Counted from the stretch's first letter, positions 45,942 through 55,066 are shown. The stretch: 64,000 nt of DNA from Chthoniobacter flavus (GCA_945878135.1 CAMDUL010000009.1:25847-89846), one strand, 5' to 3'. Program-made: numbers and translations. The notes: generated from the letters alone by a model not told the origin.

Positions 45942-46937
45942 TCACGGTGCCTCGGACCAAATTCTCGACCACATGGTGGCGAGGTCGCGGGTGCGGAGAG
46001 TGGCGGGCCTTCTTTGCGGTCCGAGGGGATACCAATGCGGATTGCTGCGGCGGGCCACGGCGTGACAAAAGACGTAGTTCGGGTGTTGTCCCATGCGCAG
46101 GTCGGCAAGGACCAAGGTGTCCCCTTCCATCACGGCGCTGACGAAACCGCCGGCGAACCACTGCAAGCGGGCTGCGGCGGGAACATCCGCGGCTTGGGCC
46201 AGTGCGGTGTTGTCGGACGGGTGGAAGGTGAATTCGATGGCGCCGTCGTCCGCGACCACGGAGTCGAGGCCTTCGAGGTGTCCGGCCGGCGTGCGGACCA
46301 CAACGCGCCAGAGGAGGGTGTTGAGCGGGGTGGGGGTGACAAACATCGGCGCGTCCTCGAGTCCTTGCGCTGCGAGGGTTTGCCGGGCATTGGCGGTGAC
46401 GATGGCCTTCGCGGTCCACGTCCAACCCACATAGAGCGTGCTGAGGACGAGTCCGGCGGTGAGCCAGCGTCCGGCGCACCGTGAGGCGGGGCGGACCAGA
46501 GCGGCGATCATGCCGGCGAGCAAGGGCAGGGTATAAAGCGGATCGATGATGAACATGGTGGCCCAGGAAGCGGGTGTGACGGTCGAGGGCCAGAAAAGTT
46601 GCGTTCCATAAGCGGTATGCGCATCGAGCAGCGGATGGGTCAGCAGGGCGAGAAGAATGGCGGCGAGCCATCGTCGCGGGGCTTCGCGGACGGGCGACCA
46701 CCACCGGCGCAACGCGAACCAGAGAAGCAAAGCGAGACCGGTGAGCACGAAGAGCGAGTGGCTGAAGCCGCGGTGCATGGTGAAATTGGCCACGGGGTCG
46801 CCGTAGTCGACGAAGACATCCAGATCGGGCAGCGTGCCGAGAGCGATGCCGAGCAATGCGGCCTGACGGCGGTGCGCCGGTGGCACGCAGACTGCAGCGA
46901 CGCAGGAGCCGAGGGCGATCTGGGTGAGCGAGTCCAT
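45942..46937 (-). CDS. YdjM/YbcI-like membrane metal-dependent hydrolase
   Basis: A 331-residue inner-membrane protein of DUF457 (YdjM/YfhO-like). N-terminal MDSLTQIALG, PDLDVFVDYGD, HRGFSHSLF and THPLLDAHTAYGTQLF supply the His/Asp metal residues, with four hydrophobic helices (about 65-170). The rest is a soluble C-terminal domain of unknown role. Family members are SOS-inducible hydrolases in enterobacteria; I see no LexA box near the start. A hairpin terminator of the gene upstream lies 34 bases before the start. Confidence 0.85.
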   Translation of the reverse strand: MDSLTQIALGSCVAAVCVPPAHRRQAALLGIALGTLPDLDVFVDYGDPVANFTMHRGFSHSLFVLTGLALLLWFALRRWWSPVREAPRRWLAAILLALLTHPLLDAHTAYGTQLFWPSTVTPASWATMFIIDPLYTLPLLAGMIAALVRPASRCAGRWLTAGLVLSTLYVGWTWTAKAIVTANARQTLAAQGLEDAPMFVTPTPLNTLLWRVVVRTPAGHLEGLDSVVADDGAIEFTFHPSDNTALAQAADVPAAARLQWFAGGFVSAVMEGDTLVLADLRMGQHPNYVFCHAVARRSNPHWYPLGPQRRPATLRTRDLATMWSRIWSEAP

Positions 46938-46970
46938 GGCGTAATGACTATACGCTTGGCATGATACAGA

Positions 46971-46997
46971 AAGTAGAAGCGGCGCCCCCGCCGCTTC
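46971..46997 (-). terminator. Terminator of the outer-membrane barrel gene
   Basis: A perfect 9-bp stem GAAGCGGCG/CGCCGCTTC with a CCCC loop (46976-46997). On the minus strand TACTTTCTG follows. It lies 5 bases past the barrel protein's stop. Confidence 0.65.
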
Positions 46998-47001
46998 CGC
47001 T

Positions 47002-47973
47002 TTAGAATTTGAAAATGAGGCCGGCGAAGACGCCCGGCATGTTGACGTCGTAGAGGAAGTTGTCTTTGTCGTAGTCGATATACATGTAGCGGTAGCCGGC
47101 CTCGAGGGCGATGTTTCGGGAGAAGTTCACGCCCAAGGTGGCCTGCGTGTTGACCGTGATTTGCGACCCGACACCGAAACCGCCTGCATCGGCCTGCGCG
47201 GCGGCAAAGAGCCAGCGGGTGAAGTTGACTTGTCCGCGCACGCCGACGATGGGATCCAGCCACCAGCGGTCGGCTGCGACATGCTTGGGCAGCTTTTCCT
47301 CGATACGGTCGGAAAGTTTCTCCACACCGAGTTCCTTGGCCCGTTGCAAGGTGGACGCGGGAACGTTTTTGAGCCCGGGATATTTGGCGAGGAGGCGCGG
47401 GCCGAACTTGGCGATGGCGCGGTCTATGAGGCCTTCGCTCAGGGCTTCGACGCCGGCACGGTCGACATCGGCATTGGCGGAGTCACCGATGTAGATGTAG
47501 CGTCCGCCCGCGTAGGCATCGACGAAGAAACGTCGGTCGGTGAGCACGCGGTAGGCGAGGGCGACCGTGACCATGCTTTGCTGCGAGACGGAGGTGATGT
47601 CGCGGTAAAGACCGCCCCCGGGATCCGCGGTCGTGGTGAACTGGGCAAACCATCCGTCGCCAAGCAGCCCCCAGCGCCCCCGGCGCGCTTCGCCGCGGAG
47701 GAAGAGGCCCCAATCGAGAGTCTTGAGGAGATCCGTCGGGCTTTGGCTGACTTTGGCCACGGGCAGTTCTTTCAGGCCGATATCCCCGTAGAGCCCGGGC
47801 GCCCAGGCGTAGGGCTCGAGAAGGAAATTCCAGCCGTCCGGATCCCGGCCCGGAACCAAGGTGAATTCCGCCGGAGGCTCAGCCACGGGCGCGCTGGAAG
47901 TCGGGGAGACCGGTGCGGCGGGAGAGGTGGTGGCCGAAAGAAACAGCAGAAGCAAGAGCGGCCCCGGATTCAT
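47002..47973 (-). CDS. Outer-membrane beta-barrel protein
   Basis: A 323-residue exported protein. Signal peptide MNPGPLLLLLFLSATTSPAA and a Pro/Ser-rich linker precede barrel-type strands (DGWNFLLEPYAWAPGLYGDI, GVRGQVNFTRWLF, ALEAGYRYMYIDYD). The C-terminus ends LIFKF, the aromatic signal read by the barrel-assembly machine. A helical insert (about residues 150-225, GVEALSEGLIDRAIAKFGPR) interrupts the barrel. I chose the ATG at 47973; an in-frame ATG at 48000 would add a short hydrophilic tail and break the signal peptide. Function is unknown; a terminator follows. Confidence 0.8.
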   Translation of the reverse strand: MNPGPLLLLLFLSATTSPAAPVSPTSSAPVAEPPAEFTLVPGRDPDGWNFLLEPYAWAPGLYGDIGLKELPVAKVSQSPTDLLKTLDWGLFLRGEARRGRWGLLGDGWFAQFTTTADPGGGLYRDITSVSQQSMVTVALAYRVLTDRRFFVDAYAGGRYIYIGDSANADVDRAGVEALSEGLIDRAIAKFGPRLLAKYPGLKNVPASTLQRAKELGVEKLSDRIEEKLPKHVAADRWWLDPIVGVRGQVNFTRWLFAAAQADAGGFGVGSQITVNTQATLGVNFSRNIALEAGYRYMYIDYDKDNFLYDVNMPGVFAGLIFKF

Positions 47974-48000
47974 CAGGTGCAAGTGGCTTGGAATGGTCAT

Positions 48001-48256
48001 GGATGCAGCACGGACACTGCCGGATCGGTGCGCCTCAGGCTATGCACATTTAGCGAAATCGGCCGCCGCTTTTCTCATGTGTTGGCACCATCGAGACCTG
48101 AGAGAGCGCGCCAGCATCACCACCGGCATGAGGCGCCTCGGGGAGGAGAAGGCGCGGAAGACCCAGGCCAACCCGCAAGGACCCGGTTGGGACTGAGCAT
48201 CCTGCCGACAGATAAAGCTGTTATACATGACATATATTGTCTCGTCTTATGCAAGC
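48001..48256. other. 256-base gap, AT-rich right end
   Basis: I see no supported gene. A 40-codon open frame (48074-48196, plus strand) is possible but has no homology. The right end (48215-48245) is AT-rich with GACA-TATAT-TGTC (48229-48241), an imperfect operator-like repeat, directly downstream of the CYTH gene. Confidence 0.35.
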
Positions 48257-48730
48257 TTAGCAATTGGGCCAAAGCGCGTATGGCCGTACGCTCAGGCTGG
48301 CATTGTCGAACCTGCGGTCCCCGGACACTTCGCGTCCGATCCATGGCGGCACCGCGACCTCCTCGTCCGCTTGCTGCAATTCGACTTCCGCCAAAACCAA
48401 GCCGGCATTTGTTCCGGTGAACTCGTCGACCTCCCAGACATGGCCGCCGGACCGGACTTTGTGGCGCGTCTTTTCGACCACGCGGCCGCGGCAAAGCCCG
48501 ATGAGCGCCTCGGCCTCGGTCACCGGCACCTGGTATTCGAACTCCGCCCGGATCAAGCCTTCGGCCGGACCCTTGATCGTGAGCCGGACTTCCGCACCAC
48601 CGGTCCGCACGCGGACGGTCGTGCCGTTGTCGATCGCGAGATAGCCCTGCCGGAGAGTGGCGGAACTTTCGACCGCGGCGCGCCATGAGTCGTCCTTGAC
48701 GAGGAATTTGCGTTCGATTTCCCGGCCCAT
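48257..48730 (-). CDS. CYTH domain (triphosphate tunnel) protein
   Basis: A 157-residue triphosphate tunnel metalloenzyme of the CYTH superfamily, cleaving tripolyphosphate or nucleoside triphosphates inside an eight-strand tunnel. It has the EIERKFLV signature at residues 3-10, basic strand LRQGYLAIDNGTTVRVRTGG, and acidic EVDEFTGTNAGLVLAEVELQ. The ATG at 48730 gives the expected MGREIERKFL start. Inorganic triphosphatase is the likeliest activity. Confidence 0.9.
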   Translation of the reverse strand: MGREIERKFLVKDDSWRAAVESSATLRQGYLAIDNGTTVRVRTGGAEVRLTIKGPAEGLIRAEFEYQVPVTEAEALIGLCRGRVVEKTRHKVRSGGHVWEVDEFTGTNAGLVLAEVELQQADEEVAVPPWIGREVSGDRRFDNASLSVRPYALWPNC

Positions 48731-48820
48731 GATGTTTGACAACATGGTGGCGCAGCCGGCCCCGGATCACCAGCTTGCATGCTTGTCGCCCCGACGCCGC
48801 CTGTGCACCCTTGCGGTCGC

Positions 48821-49168
48821 ATGAACTTTCAAGAGACCGTCGAGTCTATCGGCATGGTCATCGACGGCATCGGCGTGGCCGTCATCGTCCTCGGCATCGT
48901 CGCCGCCACGGGCCGCGCCCTGCTCGCGGCGCCGCCGCCCGGCCTCGACCGCTACATGGCCTACCGTCAGAATCTCGGCCGAGCGATCCTTCTCGGGCTC
49001 GAATTGCTCGTGGCCGGCGACATCATCAAGACCGTGGCCGTGGCCCCGACCCTGCTGAATATGGCCGTGCTCGGCGCCATCGTGATTATCCGCACTTTTC
49101 TCAGCTTCTCGCTCGAGTTGGAAATCAACGGCCGCTGGCCCTGGCAGCAAAAAGTGTCCGCTCCATGA
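48821..49168 (+). CDS. DUF1622 membrane protein
   Basis: A 115-residue protein with three predicted membrane helices (about residues 12-35, 52-72 and 76-98) and the DUF1622 pattern RYMAYRQNLGRAILLGLELLVAGDIIKT. Function is unknown. It starts at ATG 48821 and overlaps the next gene by 4 bases, so the two are translationally coupled. Confidence 0.88.
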   Translation: MNFQETVESIGMVIDGIGVAVIVLGIVAATGRALLAAPPPGLDRYMAYRQNLGRAILLGLELLVAGDIIKTVAVAPTLLNMAVLGAIVIIRTFLSFSLELEINGRWPWQQKVSAP

Positions 49169-49950
49169 CGGACATACCGGCGGGAAAAGTCTGGGATTTT
49201 CTGGCAAGGTATTTGCCGTGGCTCGGCACGCCCGGCGTGCTCAAGGCGGTTGTCCTGCTCAACGCCCTGACTTTCCTTCTGGTCGGGCTTGATCCCGCTT
49301 ACGCCGGCACGCTGGCCCTCATCCCGGAAAAAATACGCGAGGGCGAAGTCTGGCGTCTGGTCACCTACATTTTCATCCCGCAGACGACGAGCTGGTTCTG
49401 GGTGTTCTTCCTCCTGCTTTTCATGTGGTTTCTGGCCAGCGCCCTCGAGGAGCAGTGGGGCGCTCTCAAGCTCAACGTGTTCTATCTCGTCGGCATGATC
49501 GGCTGCACGATCGCGGCCTTTTTTTTCGGCGGAGGATCGAGCAACACATTCCTCAACCTGTCCCTTTTCTTCGCCTTCGCCACGATCGCCCCGAATTACG
49601 AGATCTTCCTTTTCTTCGTCCTGCGCGTCCGCGTGAAATACATCGCCTGGATGCTTGCCGCGATGCTCGCCCTGCAGCTCGCGTTGCTTCCCCTGCCCGC
49701 CAAAGCGGCCATGGCGGCGTCGCTGACCAATTACCTCCTCTTTTTCCTGCCCGGCTTGGTCATGAACTGGCGCACGCAACGCCGTGATGCCGTGCGCCTG
49801 GCCGGGTTCCGCGGGCCGGTGGAATCGGCGCTCCATTCGTGCCACACCTGCGGACGCACCGAGGTTTCCGACCCGGGTCTGGATTTTCGCGTGGCCGCCG
49901 ACGGCGAGGAATACTGCCGCGAGCACCTTCCCTCGGCGACCAACCGTTAG
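49165..49950 (+). CDS. Rhomboid-like membrane protein with C-terminal zinc ribbon
   Basis: A 261-residue protein with five to six helices in the rhomboid order: GEVWRLVTYIFIP near residue 60, ALEEQWGALKLNVFYLVGMIG near 95-113 and a later helical pair. The catalytic GxSG is absent: the matching stretch reads GGGSSNTFLNLSLF, and no catalytic His is seen in the last helix. It is therefore probably a pseudoprotease (derlin- or iRhom-like in principle). The tail has CHTCG (C226, C229) and CREH (C251, H254), a zinc ribbon. It is coupled by overlap to the DUF1622 gene. Confidence 0.85.
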   Translation: MTDIPAGKVWDFLARYLPWLGTPGVLKAVVLLNALTFLLVGLDPAYAGTLALIPEKIREGEVWRLVTYIFIPQTTSWFWVFFLLLFMWFLASALEEQWGALKLNVFYLVGMIGCTIAAFFFGGGSSNTFLNLSLFFAFATIAPNYEIFLFFVLRVRVKYIAWMLAAMLALQLALLPLPAKAAMAASLTNYLLFFLPGLVMNWRTQRRDAVRLAGFRGPVESALHSCHTCGRTEVSDPGLDFRVAADGEEYCREHLPSATNR

Positions 49951-49956
49951 CGCCCG

Positions 49957-51918
49957 CTACATGGCGCGCGCCGTCCGCGTGTGGCGGTAGATGTCATCGA
50001 CGAGTCCGGCGTATTTTTCCGCGATGACATGACGTTTGGGTTTGAAGGTGGCGGTCAGTTCGTCCCCGACCTCGAAGGCTTTAGGCACGAAGCGCCACGC
50101 GGTGACCAATTCGAACGGTTTGAACCCCTGCTCGCGACTGACCAGCCGCCGGACCTCGGCGGAGATCAGTTCGGCGACCTGCGGATGGTCCTCCGCCGCG
50201 GCCAGCGTCGCCACCGCGAAGCCTTGGGCCTTGAGGCCCTCCAGCGAGGGCACAATGAGGGCCGCGAGATGCTTCTCGTCCTGCCCGACCACCAGGCACT
50301 GCTCGATGAAGCGCGACTCCAGCAGTTGCGCCTCGACGGGAACCGGTTCGACGTTTTCGCCGCTCAAGAGCACGATGGTTTCCTTCGAGCGGCCGAGAAT
50401 TTTCAGGCAGTTGTTGAAAGTCACCATGCCGAGGTCCCCGGTGTTCATCCATCCGTCCTTGAGCACCTTTTCCGTCGCCCCGGGATTTTTGTAATAGCCT
50501 TTCATGACCTGCGGACCCTTGGCGTGGATCTCCCCTTTGATCCCCCTGCCCCCGCCATCTTGGCCCCGCGACGGGTAAATCACCGCGCCGGTCGCGGGAT
50601 CGACGATGCGGATTTCGGTGCGCGGCCAAAACGGGCCGACCGTCCCGATGACCAGTTTCCGCCACGTGCGGACCGCGAGAACGGGCGAGGTCTCCGTCAT
50701 GCCATAGCCTTCCAGCACGGGAATGCCGATGTAGTTGAAAAATTCGTCGACGTGCGGGGGCAATGCGCCGCCGCCGGACACCGTTCCCTTGAATTCCCCC
50801 CCGACCACGCCGCGCAACTTTTTCAACACCAGCGTGTCGAGTATCCGGTAAGGCACCGCGTAAACGAGCAGGCGCAGCACGCTGCGCACCGCGAGGGAGG
50901 CCGACTCGAAGGGCGACCTTCCCTTTACGTCGAGCAAGCGGCCCGTGAGAAAAAATACCGCCGACTGGTATTGGCGCGAGCAATGGTAAGCCGCGCGGAA
51001 CAAGCCGCGTCGCAGCCCGGGGGCCTCGGCCACGTTGTGCAGGATGCGGTTGTAAAGGCCTTCCCACAACCGGGGTGCCGAGGCCATCCAGGTCGGCCTT
51101 GCTTTGCGCAGATCCTCGCCCACCGCGCGCAAGCTCGTGTAGTAGGTGCACGCCCCGCGGCTGATCGTCACCATCTCGAAAACCCGCTCGTAGCTGTGCC
51201 AGACGGGCAGGATGGAAAGCACGCGGTCGCCCGGATCCAGCTCGAACGGCAGGTAGCGAACCTGTGACATCATGTTGTCGTGGGTCAGCATCACGCCTTT
51301 CGGTTCGCCCGTGGTCCCGGAAGTGTAGATCAGGGTGAAAAGATCCTCGCCCTTGATGCCGGCCAGCCGCTCTTCGATCACGCGGTCCCCGGCGGACCGC
51401 AGATGCCGCCCGCGCTCGATCAGATCGGACAGCTTGTGCACGCCGCTTCCATCCGGCGGCTCGCCTTCGATCAGGACAATGTGCTTTACCCGGGGCAAAG
51501 CGGCCCGCACGGCCAGCACGCGTTCCAGGACGTGGTGGTTCTCCGCGATAACCAGGACCGCGTCGCTGTGCGCGACGATGAAGGAAATTTCCTGGCTGGT
51601 GGTGTCGGCCGCCCTGGGCACGTCCGCGGCGCCGCACAACTGGATAGCCGCATCGCAAACCATCCACTCGGGCCGGTTGTCGGAAATGATGGCCGCATGC
51701 TCCCGCGCCGAAAGCCCGAGACCGATCAGAGCGGTGCCCAAAGCCCGGGAGAGATCGTAGAGCGCACGGTAGCTGCGCATGGTAAAATCACCACCCTTCA
51801 CCCTGTGCGCCTGGGCCGGATGCTCACCGTAGACCTCGCCCGCCAGGCGGTAAAGGTCGGCCATGTTCCGCGCGCTTTGGTAAATGCGGCGATCAGCGGG
51901 TGCGGCGGGTGCGGACAT
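49957..51918 (-). CDS. Long-chain fatty-acid-CoA ligase (FadD15-type)
   Basis: Activates fatty acids to acyl-CoA for degradation or lipid synthesis. The 653-residue protein has the AMP-binding motif LIYTSGTTGEPKGVMLTH, GYGMTETSP, and the C-terminal hinge GWMNTGDLGMVTFNNCLKILGR (I split this at the hinge Asp). A catalytic Lys lies near the end in TATFKPKRHVI. The size and the insert (KGRSPFESASLAVRSVLR) fit the long-chain branch. It converges with the rhomboid-like gene, with 6 bases between stops. Confidence 0.93.
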   Translation of the reverse strand: MSAPAAPADRRIYQSARNMADLYRLAGEVYGEHPAQAHRVKGGDFTMRSYRALYDLSRALGTALIGLGLSAREHAAIISDNRPEWMVCDAAIQLCGAADVPRAADTTSQEISFIVAHSDAVLVIAENHHVLERVLAVRAALPRVKHIVLIEGEPPDGSGVHKLSDLIERGRHLRSAGDRVIEERLAGIKGEDLFTLIYTSGTTGEPKGVMLTHDNMMSQVRYLPFELDPGDRVLSILPVWHSYERVFEMVTISRGACTYYTSLRAVGEDLRKARPTWMASAPRLWEGLYNRILHNVAEAPGLRRGLFRAAYHCSRQYQSAVFFLTGRLLDVKGRSPFESASLAVRSVLRLLVYAVPYRILDTLVLKKLRGVVGGEFKGTVSGGGALPPHVDEFFNYIGIPVLEGYGMTETSPVLAVRTWRKLVIGTVGPFWPRTEIRIVDPATGAVIYPSRGQDGGGRGIKGEIHAKGPQVMKGYYKNPGATEKVLKDGWMNTGDLGMVTFNNCLKILGRSKETIVLLSGENVEPVPVEAQLLESRFIEQCLVVGQDEKHLAALIVPSLEGLKAQGFAVATLAAAEDHPQVAELISAEVRRLVSREQGFKPFELVTAWRFVPKAFEVGDELTATFKPKRHVIAEKYAGLVDDIYRHTRTARAM

Positions 51919-52048
51919 CGACCGCTTCGTCTAACGGATGCAGGTCCGCCGGGCACGGCAAAAAGTCCGGGCTCCGGAGCCAAGCATGTGCGAAAGGGAT
52001 TTTCCCGGGCGACGGGACGGACTTTAATCGGGTTGCCTTCCCCACTTT

Positions 52049-54595
52049 ATGCGCATCGCCTGTCCGCACTGTCATGACGAACTCGATGTCGAGGAGGCAT
52101 GGGCCGGACACGAGGTGGTTTGTCCGCTTTGCCAAAACGGCTTTGCCGTGCCTCATTCAAAATCCACGCCGGGTGCCGCGACCGAGCCGCGACCGAACCC
52201 CAAACGCAAGCTCGAAGCTTGGAATCGTCGCCGTCGCACCGTCCGTTTCCTCTTCCCTCTCGCCACTCTCGGTCTTCTCGCGGCAAGCCTTTGGGGGTTC
52301 AACCGTTGGCGCGGAGAGACTCCGCCCGCCGATGCGCTGCGCTATTTCGCTGATCACCTCGTGGAGCGGGTCACGACTTATTTCAAGCCCCCTCCTCCGC
52401 CCCCGGCTCCGGTTCCGGCCGCCACGCCTGCTCCGACGCCCGAACCGCGGGCTGAGCCGGCTCCAGCCCCCGAACCGACGCCCACGGAAGACGATCCGGT
52501 CGCGTGGCTCATCGAAAACCCCGACCGCCAACCCGAGACCGTAACCCTGCGCGAGGATGTCACTTTTCCCGCCATGTATGAGGGCCGTGTGGCCGGAAAA
52601 GTGGAAGTTCCGGCCGGCGCGCGGGTCAAACTTGTGCAGATCGAACCCGACTCCGTCACGGTGCGTTTCCGCGAAGGCACGTGCGGGCTTCCCCACGGGG
52701 CGACCGACTTGCGCGAGACGGCGGCTCGGGAAATGACCCTCCCCGCACCCGCGCCTTCCCCATCCATCGTCGCAGCTCCGACATCATCTCTGGTCCCGAG
52801 CAAAACCGCCGCGGTTGCTGCAGAGGCACGCCGACAGGCCCTCGGCGCCATCGTCCAACGTGACGGGGATGGCCGCGTCACGGGCACGGACTTCCGCGTT
52901 TGGGCCCCGCATGCGGAAAGGGTTTCCGTGACCGGAAGCTTCAACAACTGGAAACCCGATGCAGGCACGATGACCAAGGATCGGGACACCGGCATATGGT
53001 CTGCCCGGGTGGCCACGGCCCGACCCGGCGACGAATACATGTTTTTCGTCAATTCCGATCTGGAAAGACGCGATCCCCGCGGACGGGCCGTCTCGAAAGC
53101 GGGAAAGTCAGTCGTCCACGACCCGCTGGCCTTCGATTGGGAGGGAACGTCCCCGCCCGAAGTCGAACTCAACGACCTCGTGATCTACCAGATGCATCCG
53201 GGCACTTTTCATGACCCGACACCCCGCGACGGCGAACCCGGCAGCCTGCGGGATGCCGCGACCAAACTCGACCACCTCAAAGAAATGGGCGTGAACTGCG
53301 TCCTCCTCATGCCGGTCAACGAATTCAACGGACGACACAGTTGGGGCTACAATCCGAGCGACCAGTTCGCCGTGGAGAGTACCTATGGCGGACCCGACGC
53401 GCTGAAGGAATTCGTCAAAGCCTGCCACGCGCGCGGCATCGCCGTGCACCTCGACATCGTGCACAACCACTACGGTCCGCAGGACCTCAGTCTCTGGCAA
53501 TTCGACGGCTACAGCGGGGGCGAGACCAAGGCCGGGATCTATTTTTACGAGGACGCCGACCGCGGAACCACTCCCTGGGGCCCGCGCCCGGATTTCAGTC
53601 GTCCGGAAGTGCGCGAATTCATCGCCGACCAGGTGCGCATGTGGTTCGACGAATACCGGATCGACGGACTGCGCTGGGACTCGGTGGTCAACATCCTGCG
53701 CTACAACGACGGGGCCGCGGAGAACCCGGACGGCGAAAAGCTGATCGACGAGGTTTCGGCCATGATCCGCAAGGAGTATCCGGGCAAAATCAGCATCGCC
53801 GAGGATGCGGTCGGCAACGAGCGCTTCGACGGGTCGTGGGAATACGCCTTCCACCACGCGGGAAGCGGCGGCCGCGAGGGTGTCGTGCCGCAGTTGGTCC
53901 GGCCCGCAGGCGCAACGGACGTGCGTGACATCGCCTCGCGTCTGTCCACCGACCTTGGTTTGACGCGCGTGATCTACACCGAAAACCACGACGAAACCGG
54001 GAAGCTCAACGGCAAACGCCGGCTCATCACCGAAGCGGACACCGGGGATCCCCACAGCCTGACGGCACGCCGCAAAAGCGCGCTGGCCGCAGTCTTGACC
54101 CTCACCGCCCCGGGGGTGCCGATGATTTTCATGGGACAGGAACTGCTCGAAGACGCCGAGTTCCACGACTCCAACCCGATCGACTGGGGCCGCGGCGAAC
54201 TGTCGCAACGATCGACCAAACTTTACCGCGACCTCATCCGTCTTCGACGCAATCTCGACGGCAGCGGCGCCGCGCTGCTGGACACGCGGATCCGCATCAC
54301 CGAGCAGGATCCCGACCGGCAACTGCTCGTCTACCGGCGCTACCTGCCCGGAGCTCCCGACGATGATCTGGTGATCGTCGTCAATTTCTCGCCCGATCCG
54401 GTCAAAGATCTCCCCGTGGTATTCCCCCGCCCCGCGGACTGGAAGTTGCTCGTCAACACCGACGATCCGCAATACGGCGAAGGTTTCACCGGAGTTGCGG
54501 CCGCGGCCCAAAACAGTTCGGGCAACACGCGTGCGGTCAGCCTCGCTCCCTTCAGCGCGCAAATCTACGGGGTGGCCCGAAAAAGCGGATTTTGA
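52049..54595 (+). CDS. Membrane-anchored zinc-ribbon/CBM48/GH13 alpha-glucan enzyme
   Basis: An 848-residue fusion. Residues 1-30 are a zinc ribbon (CPHC at 5-8, CPLC at 25-28). Residues 66-85 form one membrane helix. Residues 112-150 are Pro/Ala-rich. Residues 150-220 look like an SH3-type beta domain. A CBM48 domain follows (about 285-345, FRVWAPHAERVSVTGSFNNW) and then a GH13 barrel (about 365-800). All four GH13 regions are there: DIVHNHYG (D469), LRWDSVVN (nucleophile D544), IAEDAVG (acid E585) and ENHDET (H647, D648). It resembles a branching enzyme or maltogenic amylase, with the catalytic part outside the inner membrane if the ribbon is cytosolic. Substrate is inferred to be an alpha-glucan. 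Confidence 0.88.
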   Translation: MRIACPHCHDELDVEEAWAGHEVVCPLCQNGFAVPHSKSTPGAATEPRPNPKRKLEAWNRRRRTVRFLFPLATLGLLAASLWGFNRWRGETPPADALRYFADHLVERVTTYFKPPPPPPAPVPAATPAPTPEPRAEPAPAPEPTPTEDDPVAWLIENPDRQPETVTLREDVTFPAMYEGRVAGKVEVPAGARVKLVQIEPDSVTVRFREGTCGLPHGATDLRETAAREMTLPAPAPSPSIVAAPTSSLVPSKTAAVAAEARRQALGAIVQRDGDGRVTGTDFRVWAPHAERVSVTGSFNNWKPDAGTMTKDRDTGIWSARVATARPGDEYMFFVNSDLERRDPRGRAVSKAGKSVVHDPLAFDWEGTSPPEVELNDLVIYQMHPGTFHDPTPRDGEPGSLRDAATKLDHLKEMGVNCVLLMPVNEFNGRHSWGYNPSDQFAVESTYGGPDALKEFVKACHARGIAVHLDIVHNHYGPQDLSLWQFDGYSGGETKAGIYFYEDADRGTTPWGPRPDFSRPEVREFIADQVRMWFDEYRIDGLRWDSVVNILRYNDGAAENPDGEKLIDEVSAMIRKEYPGKISIAEDAVGNERFDGSWEYAFHHAGSGGREGVVPQLVRPAGATDVRDIASRLSTDLGLTRVIYTENHDETGKLNGKRRLITEADTGDPHSLTARRKSALAAVLTLTAPGVPMIFMGQELLEDAEFHDSNPIDWGRGELSQRSTKLYRDLIRLRRNLDGSGAALLDTRIRITEQDPDRQLLVYRRYLPGAPDDDLVIVVNFSPDPVKDLPVVFPRPADWKLLVNTDDPQYGEGFTGVAAAAQNSSGNTRAVSLAPFSAQIYGVARKSGF

Positions 54596-54598
54596 CCG

Positions 54599-55066
54599 TC
54601 ACTCGGCCGGCTTGAGCAGAACCTGCACCACCGTCTTGCCTTGGCTGTCCCCGGCCGCGGTCATGCTGACCACATTGCTGTTGACCGCATCGCGGAACAA
54701 TTCCAGCGCGGTGGACGGGACATTGGCCACGATGCGCACCGACCGGCCGTCGTTCCACGACGCGGCGCTCCCGCCGATCCCGTGCGCCAGGCGGATGACC
54801 CGCTGCAACTCGGATTCGAGTTTGTCCGGCGGCACGGACAATTCGATCGCATTGTCGGTCAGGGTCGGCACCGGCATGACCACGTCGGCCGCGCGCTCCG
54901 CCGATTCGCGTAACGCCTCGCTGTAGGCCGCCTGCATCGTGGTTCGCGCGCGGTAGTCCTTCCACATGCTCCAGGCTCCTCCGGCCAGCAGGGCCACCGG
55001 AAGGGAGATCGCGGCCAGCACGACAGCGGCCGTGATGATCATTTTTCTGCGGGCGCCCGAATCCAT
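54599..55066 (-). CDS. Single-pass membrane protein, unknown function
   Basis: A 155-residue protein with a basic start and one membrane helix (about residues 8-30, IITAAVVLAAISLPVALLAG). A periplasmic helical part (about 35-65) follows, then a small alpha/beta domain ending TVVQVLLKPAE. I do not recognise a family. It converges on the GH13 fusion gene with 3 bases between stops, and its start lies 101 bases from lepA. Confidence 0.6.
   Translation of the reverse strand: MDSGARRKMIITAAVVLAAISLPVALLAGGAWSMWKDYRARTTMQAAYSEALRESAERAADVVMPVPTLTDNAIELSVPPDKLESELQRVIRLAHGIGGSAASWNDGRSVRIVANVPSTALELFRDAVNSNVVSMTAAGDSQGKTVVQVLLKPAE

Noticed and set aside
48074..48196. A 40-codon plus-strand frame in the gap before the CYTH gene
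   Set aside because: No homology, no ribosome-binding site and low-complexity Arg/Lys/Gln composition.
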